Below, piece by piece: positions 16,459 to 25,302 of a stretch of DNA of 64,000 bases; position 1 is the stretch's first letter, and each line of letters begins with the position of its first letter. The position numbers and the translations under genes are program-made. Where the stretch lies: positions 1-64,000 of the forward strand of contig CAWGUB010000002.1 of NCBI GenBank assembly GCA_963825575.1, written 5' to 3'. Source of the stretch: JAFDBW01 sp963825575 (GTDB lineage: Bacteria > Desulfobacterota > Desulfuromonadia > Desulfuromonadales > BM103). The notes under the pieces are model-generated. The model ran no database searches and had not been told where the DNA came from. It saw only the letters and a program-made list of their open reading frames with translations.

Positions 16459-17772
16459 ATGGGTAAGCAGAGTGTTTCATCGAAACGTGGCTGGACTGTT
16501 GTAATGGCCGGTACCGGTATCAACCTGGCACTGGGTATCCTTTACACCTGGAGTATCTTCAAAGGGGCCATTGCCGACTCGATCGCCGGCGGCGGTGCTG
16601 GTGCCTTTACCTGGGACAAGGCGTCTATCAACGATCCATATGCTACGGCCTGCCTGATGTTTGCCCTGGCCATGATTGTTGCCGGAAAGGTGCAAGATAA
16701 GTTTGGTCCCCGCGTCACCTGCATGATCGGTGGACTGATGGTCGGCGCCGGTTTTATCTGGATCTCCCAGACCACTAACTACTGGGCCTGGATCGCAGGT
16801 TTCGGTGTCATGGCCGGGATGGGGATCGGCTTCGGTTACTCCTCGGCGACACCTCCGGCGCTCAAGTGGTTTCCGCCTGCCAAGACCGGTCTGATCGCCG
16901 GCATCGTTGTCGCCGGCTTCGGTCTCGCCTCAGTCTATATCGCGCCGCTTGCTCAGTACCTGCTCGGAAATTACGGTCTGCAACAGTCGATGATGTATTT
17001 CGGGATCGGGTTTGTCGCTATCACCTGCTTTTTCGGGATGTTCCTCGCCAATCCTCCGGCCGGCTACGTTGCCGATCCGGACGCGGCCAAATCTGCAGCC
17101 AAGGCAGTCGTCAACGAAGACAAGTCGCCCTCCCAAATTCTCAAGACCGCCAAGTTCTACACCCTCTGGACCTGCTTCTTCATTGGCGCTGGCGCCGGCC
17201 TGATGGTCATCGGCAGCGCCAAGGGGCTTGCCAAGGCCAGCATGGGTGAAATGGCCTTCCTGGTCGTCGCGATCATGTCGGTTGGCAACGCAGCCGGACG
17301 TATCGTCGCCGGCGTGGTCTCCGACAAGATCGGTCGAGCCAATACCCTCGTGATCATGCTGGTGTTCCAGGCCAGCCTGATGTTCCTCGCCATACCCGTC
17401 ATCGACGGCACTTACAGCAACCCGCTGGCCATGCCTCTGCTGGTGACGTTCATGGTCTTCAATTACGGCACGAACCTGTCGCTCTTCCCGTCGTTCGCCA
17501 AAGATCTCTGGGGTGCCAAGCACTTCGGCATGAACTACGGGATTCTCTTCTCTTCCTGGGGCGTCGGTGCTTTTGCACTGGTGCGGGTGTCCGAGATGCT
17601 GCGCGTCAAGACCGGCGGCTTCACCATGTCCTTTGCCGCTGCCGGTGCCCTGCTGGTGGTTGGTGCCATGCTCGCCGGCACTCTGAAGACCCGCAAGGCC
17701 GAAGTGCCGGTTCTCGAAGGTGCATTCGAGGAAGAGGAAGACCTGGTGCTTTCAAAATCCGCCATCAAATAG
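16459..17772 (+). CDS. OFA-family major facilitator transporter (monocarboxylate type)
   Basis: 437-aa, 12-TM major facilitator of the oxalate/formate antiporter (OFA) family. It shows the early motif GINLALGILYTWSIFKGAI, GKVQDKFGPR (loop 2-3) and VSDKIGRANT in the loop 8-9 repeat. The start is the ATG with GGAGG 5 bp upstream; an in-frame ATG at 16318 would add 47 residues that are not hydrophobic or OFA-like. OFA proteins carry small mono- or dicarboxylates. The sigma-54 promoter and the enhancer shared with an acetate-permease-like gene point to an organic-acid substrate such as acetate, by inference. A strong terminator follows. Confidence 0.88.
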   Translation: MGKQSVSSKRGWTVVMAGTGINLALGILYTWSIFKGAIADSIAGGGAGAFTWDKASINDPYATACLMFALAMIVAGKVQDKFGPRVTCMIGGLMVGAGFIWISQTTNYWAWIAGFGVMAGMGIGFGYSSATPPALKWFPPAKTGLIAGIVVAGFGLASVYIAPLAQYLLGNYGLQQSMMYFGIGFVAITCFFGMFLANPPAGYVADPDAAKSAAKAVVNEDKSPSQILKTAKFYTLWTCFFIGAGAGLMVIGSAKGLAKASMGEMAFLVVAIMSVGNAAGRIVAGVVSDKIGRANTLVIMLVFQASLMFLAIPVIDGTYSNPLAMPLLVTFMVFNYGTNLSLFPSFAKDLWGAKHFGMNYGILFSSWGVGAFALVRVSEMLRVKTGGFTMSFAAAGALLVVGAMLAGTLKTRKAEVPVLEGAFEEEEDLVLSKSAIK

Positions 17773-17817
17773 TTCTGCACAACCGTTTAAACCCTCCTTC
17801 AGGTATAAACGGACGCC

Positions 17818-17849
17818 GGCCCCGCCAGAAATGGCGGGGCCGTTTTTTT
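17818..17849 (+). terminator. Rho-independent terminator of the OFA transporter gene
   Basis: Perfect 9-bp stem GGCCCCGCC/GGCGGGGCC with a 6-nt loop followed by GTTTTTTT, 46 bp after the stop codon. Confidence 0.95.
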
Positions 17850-17972
17850 ATCAACCGGTATAAATCCGTACTGACGTGCGGGATGCTTTTGAAAATAGTT
17901 GAATCACGGATCGCAGGAGTTGTAGTAGACTTGTTATTGGGAGCCTGACAACAAAGAGTTGAAGGGGATATT

Positions 17973-18344
17973 GTGACCGAATCCGAGAACGAGCGATACA
18001 ACCAGGTCGTCGCAAAGATGCGCAAGGAAGAGCAGTTGCGCCAGGCCGGATACCGGGAAAAAGCCCTGAAGCTTTTCCCCCATGTCTGTGCCCGATGCGT
18101 CAGGGAATTCGAAGGCAAGAAGCTTCGCGAGTTGACGGTCCATCACCGGGATCACAACCATGACAACAATCCACCCGACGGCAGCAACTGGGAACTGCTC
18201 TGTCTCTATTGCCACGATCATGAACATACCCGTGGTGTGCAGGAACAACGAGCCAAAGAAAGCCCTTCAGATCGCCCGGAGCGCCCTGCGCTTTCTCATT
18301 CCCCCTTTGCAGCTCTGGATGACAAACTCAAGTCTTTCAAGTAG
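17973..18344 (+). CDS. YajD-like HNH nuclease-domain protein
   Basis: 123-aa protein with a GTG start preceded by GAAGGGG. It has a zinc-ribbon-type pair CARC (about 39-42), then the HNH core VHHRDHNHDNNP (about 55-66) and LCLYCHDHEHTR (about 74-85), which completes the beta-beta-alpha metal fold. This matches the YajD family of small HNH proteins, whose cellular role is unknown. The tail after residue 90 is polar and unstructured. It lies alone between the OFA terminator and the broken kinase on the opposite strand; the two 3' ends are about 90 bp apart. Confidence 0.85.
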   Translation: MTESENERYNQVVAKMRKEEQLRQAGYREKALKLFPHVCARCVREFEGKKLRELTVHHRDHNHDNNPPDGSNWELLCLYCHDHEHTRGVQEQRAKESPSDRPERPALSHSPFAALDDKLKSFK

Positions 18345-18437
18345 CAGCCGTGGATCAGTATCCTGCACAAGTCCGTCAAAAGCTCTGATTTCGGTCGGCG
18401 ACAGGGACAGCTCAAGGTTTATCCCTTTGCCATGGTC

Positions 18438-19845
18438 TCAACAGGGTGTTTCCGGCAGGGTTGTGACGAACCGGCTGCCGGCATCAGGCACACTGAATAG
18501 TTCATTTGTCCTGCATGAGCGGTGACGATCGCCCTGGCAAGGCTTAGCCCCAGTCCGCAGCCTTCCTGACTACGACTATGGTCACACCGATAAAAGCGGT
18601 GAAAGATGTACGGTAGATCATTCTCGTCGATACCGATACCGTTGTCTTCAATTGTGATGATTCTTTCTTTCTCATGTGCCGACACCTCTATGGATATCGT
18701 TCCTCCTGTAGGGGTGTACTTAAGGGCGTTGTCGAGCAGGTTGCTGATCAGACGCTGAATTTTCTTCAAATCTCCCCTTATGTTGCAGGCGGGTGGCGCC
18801 TGAATATCCAGCGACAGCTCCTTCTCTTCGACAATGGGCAGGAAAATTTCGCAGGCCTGCCTGACCACTTGTGAAAGGTCGATTTCCTCGATCTCCATTT
18901 TGCTGGCCCCGGCTTCAGCTTCCGAGATGTCGAGCATTGCGTTGACCATTGATAGCAGCCGGTCGCATTCTTCGACAGTGTTGCCAGCCATAGCCTTGAA
19001 ATCATCAATATCCGATCCATTCATCAAGGTTGTTTCTGCCGTTCCGCGCATGCTGGTAATCGGGCTACGCAGGTCATGGGCAATATTGTCGGTCACTTCG
19101 CGAATACCGTTGAGCAACGACTGAATGCGGTCAATCATGTAGTTGAAGGTGGATGCGAGCCACTCAATCTCGGACCCTCTCAGCTGATCGGCACTCTCTG
19201 GGTGAACTCCCCCTTGGAAATGCGTAGGGCGGTTTGGGTAACTTCTTCCACGCCACCGAGAGCCCTGCGTGCCATCAGCCAACCGCATATTGCTGCTATG
19301 ATGATGACGAAGAGCATGGTCTGGGTAAAAATCTCGACAAAAACTGCCAGATAGTTCTCGCTCTCTTCCAGGGATTCACCGAACTGGACCAATAATGTAT
19401 CTGTGAGTGGAGCCAAGATTGTGCGTGCCTTGTGATCGGTTCCTGGGATGGCGATCGTACTGAACAGAGGCCTGCCTTCGATTTTATAGCGCCGCGCAAG
19501 ATAAGCACCGTCTTCAAGGTCACCCCAGGCGTCAAGACTGGTGGTAAAAAGGGTTTTCCCTTCGTAGTCGAACAGACGAAAGAAGACGCTCTCCTCGCCG
19601 TCACTCTCGGCTTCCTGAGAAAATTCCTCATCCAGAGCCGCCATATCCTCTTCCACATAAATCACGGAGAACTCTTCAACGTCATCGAAGAGGTCTTCAT
19701 CCACCTGCTTGATGAGGGCCCTGGATGTCAGCATGTAGATGCACGCAAAGGCAACGACTGTCGATACGACAAAGAACCCCGTATAAAGAAGAGTCAGGCG
19801 AAATGCTAGAGTCTTGAAAAAATTATTTTTCTTCTTTGAGGACAT
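18438..19845 (-). pseudogene. Membrane sensor histidine kinase, frameshifted (CusS-like)
   Basis: The 5' part encodes an intact sensor: TM1 (about 10-35), a periplasmic domain with an acidic stretch (VEEDMAALDEEFSQEAESDG), TM2 and the start of HAMP (ALRISKGEFTQRVP). The frame is lost near 19195-19215 and continues as ESADQLRGSEIEWLASTFN. This second part has HisKA (NIAHDLRSPITSM) and HATPase boxes (LLDNALKYTP, EDNGIGI, GLGLSLARAI). A further shift near 18498 would restore the normal ending VPDAGSRFVTTLPETPC. Two indels thus split one gene. Its partner regulator next door is intact. Assembly error remains possible, and the residual C-terminal piece lacks the sensor. Confidence 0.75.
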
Positions 19846-20500
19846 AGCCGACTCCGCGGACGGTGTGGACGAGCTTGGTTGTGAACCCCTTGTCTATCTT
19901 GTCACGCAGACGACACATTCTGACTTCGACGACATTCGTCTGTGGATCGAAATTGTAGTTCAGGACGTGCTCTATGATCATGGTTTTAGAAACGATTCGA
20001 CCCGTATTGCGAATCAGGTATTCGAGCAATGAAAACTCTGCAGGCTGGAGGTTGATTGATTGGTCGTCGCGCAACACTTCACGTGTGAGCAGGTTCATCG
20101 ATAAACCACCGAGGGTCAGTGAGGTCGGCTCAGAAACACCTGTGGAACGTCTGATCAGGGCTTGGGCCCGGGCAAGGAGTTCAGTGAAGGCAAAGGGTTT
20201 GGTCAGGTAGTCATCGCTGCCCAATTGAAGCCTCTTGACCCGGTCATCGACTGACCTTTTTGCGCTGAGGATTAGCACGGGAAGGTTGCTTTTCTGTCTC
20301 CGCAAGGTCTTGATAACTGACCAGCCATCGAGCTTTGGTAACATCAGGTCAATAATTGCCAGGTCATAAGGTTCGGTCAACGCCATGTGCAGACCGTCCT
20401 CGCCGTCCGCCGCATGATCTACTGCAAAACCTGCCGCCTCCAGCCCTTTGACCACGAAAGAAACGATTTTTATATCATCTTCGATAAAGAGCAGTCGCAT
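19823..20500 (-). CDS. OmpR-family response regulator (CusR-like)
   Basis: 225-aa regulator. The receiver domain (1-115) has the acidic pocket ED at 7-8, phospho-acceptor Asp51 in IIDLMLP, and KPF near 102. The winged-helix Trans_reg_C domain (about 128-222) ends with VRMCRLRDKIDKG and TVRGVGYVLKEE, typical of CusR/CopR heavy-metal regulators. The stop codon overlaps the start of the kinase by 23 bp, so the two were coupled. With its kinase broken, the regulator may be unregulated or cross-activated. The metal link is a family inference only. Confidence 0.9.
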   Translation of the reverse strand: MRLLFIEDDIKIVSFVVKGLEAAGFAVDHAADGEDGLHMALTEPYDLAIIDLMLPKLDGWSVIKTLRRQKSNLPVLILSAKRSVDDRVKRLQLGSDDYLTKPFAFTELLARAQALIRRSTGVSEPTSLTLGGLSMNLLTREVLRDDQSINLQPAEFSLLEYLIRNTGRIVSKTMIIEHVLNYNFDPQTNVVEVRMCRLRDKIDKGFTTKLVHTVRGVGYVLKEEK

Positions 20501-20771
20501 CAGGTGTTCACCCTATAGTGATGTTTCGTAAGCTGGCCCAGAGGATTATGCCGGTGCTGAGCAAAACGAGTCCAGCACAGAAGCCTCCTGTTGAGAGGGT
20601 GCATACCAGGCAGTATCTGAGCCAGGGTCCAAAGAGAAAGCGTTGACAACTGCAGATTGTTACATGGAAACCTGATCTCTTGCAAATGCACATTGTGAGG
20701 GCCAGTGTTGGTTTCCTTGCTGCGCTCAATGGTAGACAACGGCAACTGTCATCGACGATAACCGAAAAATA
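20501..20771. other. Non-coding region upstream of the response regulator
   Basis: No convincing gene. A minus-strand frame of about 73 codons near 20508-20729 has one hydrophobic stretch but a TTG start and no ribosome site, so it was not called. The region should hold the promoter of the two-component operon; no clear box pair was found. Confidence 0.35.
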
Positions 20772-20832
20772 GGGAGCACCTGAAGATCAACCTTGGCCTT
20801 TCCCAAGATTGTCAGGAGGCGCAGGTGCTCCC
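20772..20832 (-). terminator. Long-armed hairpin terminator of the secreted-protein gene
   Basis: GGGAGCACCTG (20772-20782) pairs with CAGGTGCTCCC (20822-20832), an 11-bp stem with a smaller CTTGG/CCAAG hairpin inside the loop. On the minus strand it is followed by TATTTTTCGG. It lies about 20 bp past the stop of the gene ending at 20853. Confidence 0.7.
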
Positions 20833-20852
20833 GAACTACCGTTTCAATGAGG

Positions 20853-21833
20853 CTAGAAGGAACTTATGTCAACCAGTTCAACTCTTTCTCCGTTCTCTAA
20901 ATTGACTTCCAGGATCATACCGTCACCCGGGGCATAGTATTTGTTCTCATGGACATCCGGTTCAATCGGCGTCCATTCATCGGTAACCAGCACGCCGGTA
21001 TATTGGCCATAATCGATATCTACATCCTGATTCGTACCAACGACGACAGCCATATCTTCCGCTTCTCCGAGAAGAAATTCCTGACGATACATTTTGTCTG
21101 CTATTTCCGGATAGGCCAGCATGACGATGCCAGGCTTTGCACCATCCACGCCAGCTTTCCAGGAACCTTCCAGACTGACCAGCTCACCGTCCTCATATTC
21201 CATTGACAGTTCACCGAAGTACCAGACGTTGCCGTCGACATCCTGGGCGAACCAGTCCCAGGTGTCCTCGACAAGTTCACCATCTTCCGTGACTGTGTCG
21301 CGGACCACTCTGCAGGGGACATCGAGGATTTCCACGGTGTCGTAGGTCACTGTCACAACGATGGTCTCGTCGCTGCCCTCGTAAGTCATAATCGTGCCAG
21401 GAGTCATTGGCAGGAATGGATTGTTGATGGGGAGCGGCTCGCCCGATGAGTCAACAAAATCGGCCTTATCGATCAACGGATCATATCGGCCCTCGCCAAG
21501 GTCATCACAGATCTCTTTCCGGGCAGCATATTGATCTTTGCAATCGTCAAGGTCCCAGTCGTCTCTAGCCAACTCCTGACACTCTTCACGGGCCTCCTCA
21601 TCGACAAGATTTATACATTTTCCGGAGGCCAGGTAGTAATCTGCCTTCATCTCTTCGTAGCAGGATTTTTTGGTCACCTTCGCTGTTGCAGAGCAGAAGT
21701 TGTCACCATGGAATTTTTTGGCTTCGGCAGGGGCGTTGAAAATCAAGGGGAGAATAAGCAGTACTCCCATGAAAACAAACCGAATCATTATCTCTTTGCG
21801 ACTCCTGCCAGGGTTGAAAAGATCTCTGTTCAT
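20853..21833 (-). CDS. Secreted Cys-rich protein of unknown function
   Basis: 326 aa, starting at an ATG with AAGGAG 6 bp upstream (another ATG 13 codons earlier is weaker). The signal peptide (about 10-37) ends APAEA. The next 90 residues contain six Cys in an acidic, helical stretch (SATAKVTKKSCYEEM, GKCINL, REECQEL, DDCKDQ, KEICDDL), likely disulphide-bonded. The rest is a beta-rich domain starting NNPFLPMTPGTIMTYEG, with VPCRVVRDTV and DTWDWFAQDVDGNVWYFGE. That DTWDWFAQD...NVWYFGE region recurs in secreted bacterial proteins of unknown role, to my recollection. It lies beside the CusRS-like system but on its own transcript. Confidence 0.7.
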   Translation of the reverse strand: MNRDLFNPGRSRKEIMIRFVFMGVLLILPLIFNAPAEAKKFHGDNFCSATAKVTKKSCYEEMKADYYLASGKCINLVDEEAREECQELARDDWDLDDCKDQYAARKEICDDLGEGRYDPLIDKADFVDSSGEPLPINNPFLPMTPGTIMTYEGSDETIVVTVTYDTVEILDVPCRVVRDTVTEDGELVEDTWDWFAQDVDGNVWYFGELSMEYEDGELVSLEGSWKAGVDGAKPGIVMLAYPEIADKMYRQEFLLGEAEDMAVVVGTNQDVDIDYGQYTGVLVTDEWTPIEPDVHENKYYAPGDGMILEVNLENGERVELVDISSF

Positions 21834-22033
21834 GTTTTTCTCCTTTCCAGATGGTTTAATGTTGCTGGGCATGTTCCTAACTGTGTCGTGTCTATTTATA
21901 CATAAGTAAAATGTCGTGAAGCTTGCGCCAGGGTTACATCTTTGTAATTTTTCTATTGATTTAGCTCTGTTAAGATGCCACTTATAATGTTGGTAGACAC
22001 AGGCAGGGCCTTCATTTCAATGGATTCCTGACC

Positions 22034-23110
22034 ATGAAAAACAATTTACTAATAGCTGTTTTTTTTATCATTATGTTCTCGAGTAGCCTGGCCTTTGCAG
22101 GTGATGAAGAAAATGATGGTGGTGGTTTTCCCCAATCGTTCGAAGAGTACAATATAGAATTTCACGCCAGCCTTGAGTTTGAATATCGAACCGAAAATGG
22201 GTTCGATGATACGGAGGATGCAAGTTCATCTACCACAAATTCTGACTCTGCAACGCTTGACCTTGAGTTTGGCTATCAACCTTGCGATTGGTTTAAGGGG
22301 GGTCTGCTCATCACTTGGGATGATGAAACGCCGCTTGAAATCGACGAGGGCTTCGTTACTGTCGGTGATACAGAGACTTTTCCGCTTTTCCTCACTGCCG
22401 GAAAATTAACGCTGCCTTTCGGTCTGTTCGAAACCAGTATGATCAGCGATCCCTTAACTCAGGAGATAGGGGAAATCAAAACCTATGCAGGTGTCCTTGG
22501 GGTTGAATGGCAGGGTCTGTATGCGTCTACTTTTATCTATGATGGTTCGACGATTGATGGTGATGATGACGGGAGAGATTTAAAAGTCTTTGGTGCCGGA
22601 GCCGGTTATCTTTATCAAGAAGATGACGTGGTGTTCATGGTCGGGGGGGGCTGGGTTGAGAATATTGCTGACGCAGACAGCTTCTCAGAGTTTCTTGGTG
22701 AAGAGAACCTGCATCTCAAAGACAGAACACCGGGGGCTGTCGTTTACTCTCTGGTGGAGTACGGCCCTCTGACGCTGATCGCTGAATATGTTGCCGCCCT
22801 CGAGCATATTGAAGTTATTGATGAGGATGAGGCCGTTGATCTGGGACGCTCTGAAGCCTGGAATACCGAGATTTCGTACAGTCTAGAGATCAGGAATATC
22901 GAAGTCATCGCGGCATTAACTTATGGCCAGAGCGACTCTCTGGGAGATTTACTGCCGAAGAAACGCCTGGGGGGTGGTCTCACCGTCTTTCCGTTCCCGT
23001 ATCTCAAACTGGCTGTCGAATATCTCCGGGAATATGACTACTCTGTCAGCAAGGGGGGGACGGGGAATGATGCAGATATCGTGACCTTCCAGTTGGGGGT
23101 TCAGTACTGA
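22034..23110 (+). CDS. LbtU-like outer-membrane porin
   Basis: 358 aa with a signal peptide cut after AFA (about residue 23), then alternating beta strands ending in a terminal aromatic residue (FQLGVQY), as in outer-membrane barrels. The segment TAGKLTLPFGLFETSMISDP followed by LTQEIGE resembles the LbtU siderophore-porin family. Loops are very acidic (DEENDGG, DGSTIDGDDDGRD), which suggests interaction with cations. No TonB box or plug is present, so transport would be TonB-independent. The function is tentative. A run of eight G at 22643-22650 lies inside the gene. Confidence 0.6.
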   Translation: MKNNLLIAVFFIIMFSSSLAFAGDEENDGGGFPQSFEEYNIEFHASLEFEYRTENGFDDTEDASSSTTNSDSATLDLEFGYQPCDWFKGGLLITWDDETPLEIDEGFVTVGDTETFPLFLTAGKLTLPFGLFETSMISDPLTQEIGEIKTYAGVLGVEWQGLYASTFIYDGSTIDGDDDGRDLKVFGAGAGYLYQEDDVVFMVGGGWVENIADADSFSEFLGEENLHLKDRTPGAVVYSLVEYGPLTLIAEYVAALEHIEVIDEDEAVDLGRSEAWNTEISYSLEIRNIEVIAALTYGQSDSLGDLLPKKRLGGGLTVFPFPYLKLAVEYLREYDYSVSKGGTGNDADIVTFQLGVQY

Positions 23111-23242
23111 TACAGCTTTGCCCTTTCTCAACATACAATGCAAGAGGGCTGTTGTCGCGACAAGCCAGCCCTCTCAAGGCGCATGATTTATTTTCTCTGG
23201 AATTATTCATAATTGATGACGTTTCCCGGGATCTACAAATAA

Positions 23243-23983
23243 GTGGATTGGCTTGATTACACATTTATCCTGATAGCTTACGTGGTCGCCGCCAGCATCA
23301 AGGGGTTGACCGGCATCGGCTTTTCGACATCGTGTTTACCTATTATGGCCCTGCGCCTGGACCTTAAAGTCGCTATCCCTCTGGTTATCATCCCTTCCAT
23401 AGTCAGCAACCTTGCCGTCATGATCCAGGCGGGACGTTTCCGCCAGGCGCTTAAGCGGTTTTGGCCGATGTACGCCTCTAGTGTGCCGGGACTTTGGCTG
23501 GGGCTGTCGATCCTGGTCGCAATCAATGTGGTGACCGCAAAAGTTATCCTCGGCCTGGTGCTGGTCACCTACGCAGTCTGGGCCTTGTGCAACATGTCCT
23601 TTTCCTTGTCAAAAGAGTGGGAACGCAATTTAAAAGTACCGGCAGGCATGATTACTGGCTTCATTAATGGGCTGACAGGATCACAGGTGATGCCTTCATT
23701 GCCTTACCTTTTATCACTCAACATGCACAAAAATGATTTTGTCCAGGCGATCAACATCTCGTTTACCTTGTCAAGTGTTGTTATGCTGATCGGAATGAAT
23801 CGCCTGGGTTATTTGCCTGCCTCGACATTGATGCTCGCAGTCGGCAGCATTATTCCGGTTCTGACCACGGTATACTTTGCCGGCAAGGTACAGAAGAGGC
23901 TTACGGGAGCAACTCACCGCAAGCTGGTGTTGGCCTTTTTACTTATAATGGGTTTGACCCTGATAATGAAAGTTCTTGTCTGA
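23243..23983 (+). CDS. TauE/SafE (TSUP) family anion exporter
   Basis: 246-aa inner-membrane protein with about eight hydrophobic helices in two repeats. The first repeat starts AASIKGLTGIGFS and the second GFINGLTGSQVMPSLPY, the paired glycine motifs of the TSUP family, which moves sulfite, sulfoacetate or similar anions. The start is a GTG with no clear ribosome site, so the first residues are uncertain. It stands alone between the porin and a small cytoplasmic gene. Confidence 0.85.
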   Translation: MDWLDYTFILIAYVVAASIKGLTGIGFSTSCLPIMALRLDLKVAIPLVIIPSIVSNLAVMIQAGRFRQALKRFWPMYASSVPGLWLGLSILVAINVVTAKVILGLVLVTYAVWALCNMSFSLSKEWERNLKVPAGMITGFINGLTGSQVMPSLPYLLSLNMHKNDFVQAINISFTLSSVVMLIGMNRLGYLPASTLMLAVGSIIPVLTTVYFAGKVQKRLTGATHRKLVLAFLLIMGLTLIMKVLV

Positions 23984-24189
23984 TACAAACCACTTGCATG
24001 GCCTCTGTTTTTTCAGGCGACCCGGAATCCGATGTAAAATTACCTTGTCATAACCAGCCAACAGAAATAATTCAGGTACAATGTTTACACCCGAACTGTA
24101 TTCAGTCTGGTGAGTTGACTCGGTCAGGAAGTCTCCCGAGTCTCTGTGCGGGCTGAAGATTCAGAAAAATTTTCACGGAGAAATGCGCT

Positions 24190-24558
24190 TTGAGTTACGA
24201 AATGGCAGTTACCTTCATGGGTGATTATGTAGAGGCTCAATCAATTGGCGATAAGAGCTACCAGACAGCCGAAATGCTGTGGGCCGAGATCACTCGTGTG
24301 TGTGACGAGCACGCTTGTTACCGGGTGCTCGGCATTGCCGAGTCAACTCAACAGATGTCGGTCATGGATTCGATAAACCATGAGAAACTTTTCAAGCAAT
24401 TTAGTGTTACGCCCAAGTACAAGATTGCCTGGGTCGAATCGAACAAGGATGAATTTGAGAAGCTGAAGAACCTGGAAACTATTCTTCTCAATCGTGGCTA
24501 CAGAGGCAAAGTCTTTACCGATGTGACAGAAGCCAGGGCCTGGCTTCTACAGGAGTAG
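24190..24558 (+). CDS. STAS/SpoIIAA-like small protein
   Basis: 122-aa soluble protein with a TTG start preceded by CGGAG. The pattern YVEAQSIGDKSYQTAEMLW, VLGIAESTQQMSVMDS, YKIAWVESNKDEFEKLKNLETILLNRGY and KVFTDVTEARAWLL (alternating strands and helices, ending in a DxxEAxxWL helix) resembles the SpoIIAA/STAS-like fold found in many environmental bacteria. No enzyme motif is visible. A 7-bp hairpin (GACTCGG/CCGAGTC, 24117-24142) lies in the leader. Function unknown. Confidence 0.6.
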   Translation: MSYEMAVTFMGDYVEAQSIGDKSYQTAEMLWAEITRVCDEHACYRVLGIAESTQQMSVMDSINHEKLFKQFSVTPKYKIAWVESNKDEFEKLKNLETILLNRGYRGKVFTDVTEARAWLLQE

Positions 24559-24664
24559 CCTTCTCCATGATATTGCCAGCCGGCTGACAACACCTGCTTC
24601 TGTGGTTCAAGGGAGCAGTCCTGCAATCACATTAATCCTCCTGGTCCGCAACCAAAGGAATGTC

Positions 24665-25267
24665 ATGCGTAATCTTTGGCTGATCATTTTCTTTGCTGCC
24701 CTGATCTGGTCGGGAGCCCAGCCGAAAGATTATATGACCTGGGTGCTCGAAGTTCTGCCTGCCGTGCTCGGTTTTGCTGTCCTGGTAGCGACGCGTCACC
24801 GTTTCCCCCTGACGCCCCTGGCTTATCTCCTGATCCTGGCCCACTGCATCATCCTGATGGTTGGCGGCCACTACACCTACGCAGAAGTGCCGTTGTTCGA
24901 CTGGATTCGCGACTGGTTTGGTCTGGCCCGCAACAATTACGACAAGGTTGGGCACTTTGTGCAGGGCTTCGTGCCGGCAATCATTGCCCGGGAGATCCTG
25001 GTGCGTAATGCGATTATCGCCGGAAAAGGATGGATGTCGTTCCTTGTCGTCTGCGTCTGTCTGGCGATCAGCGCCTTTTATGAATTGATTGAATGGTGGG
25101 TGGCGATCTTTTCAGAAGAAGCCGCCGAGGCCTTCCTCGGCACCCAGGGTTATGTCTGGGATACCCAGTCGGATATGATGTATGCGCTGGTCGGGGCAGT
25201 CATGGCACTGGTGTTATTGTCCCGGTTGCACGATCAACAGATCGACAAAGTGGCGCGACGCTTATGA
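24665..25267 (+). CDS. YjdF (DUF2238) family membrane protein
   Basis: 200-aa inner-membrane protein of the YjdF/DUF2238 family. The start is the ATG at 24665 with AAAGGA upstream. Family hallmarks are LGFAVLVATRHRFPLTPLAY, HYTYAEVPLFDW, NNYDKVGHFVQGFVPAI, FYELIEWW and GYVWDTQSDMMYALVGA; the conserved D, H and E residues lie at membrane boundaries and could bind metal or lipid. Five to six TM helices are expected. The role is unknown. A terminator hairpin starts 5 bp after the stop codon and doubles as the edge of the second composite repeat. Confidence 0.85.
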   Translation: MRNLWLIIFFAALIWSGAQPKDYMTWVLEVLPAVLGFAVLVATRHRFPLTPLAYLLILAHCIILMVGGHYTYAEVPLFDWIRDWFGLARNNYDKVGHFVQGFVPAIIAREILVRNAIIAGKGWMSFLVVCVCLAISAFYELIEWWVAIFSEEAAEAFLGTQGYVWDTQSDMMYALVGAVMALVLLSRLHDQQIDKVARRL

Positions 25268-25271
25268 GAGA

Positions 25272-25302
25272 GGGCAACATATGGTTAATCTGTTGCCCTT
25301 TT
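25272..25302 (+). terminator. Terminator of the yjdF-like gene
   Basis: GGGCAACA (25272-25279) pairs with TGTTGCCC (25291-25298), followed by TTTTCC. The right half belongs to module A of the composite repeat, which therefore supplies the terminator. Confidence 0.75.

Noticed and set aside
20508..20729. Possible small membrane protein upstream of the OmpR-type regulator
   Set aside because: One hydrophobic stretch but TTG start, no ribosome site and no family resemblance. Left as non-coding.
24117..24142. Hairpin before the STAS-like gene as a possible riboswitch
   Set aside because: A single 7-bp stem without the conserved elements of any riboswitch class known to me.
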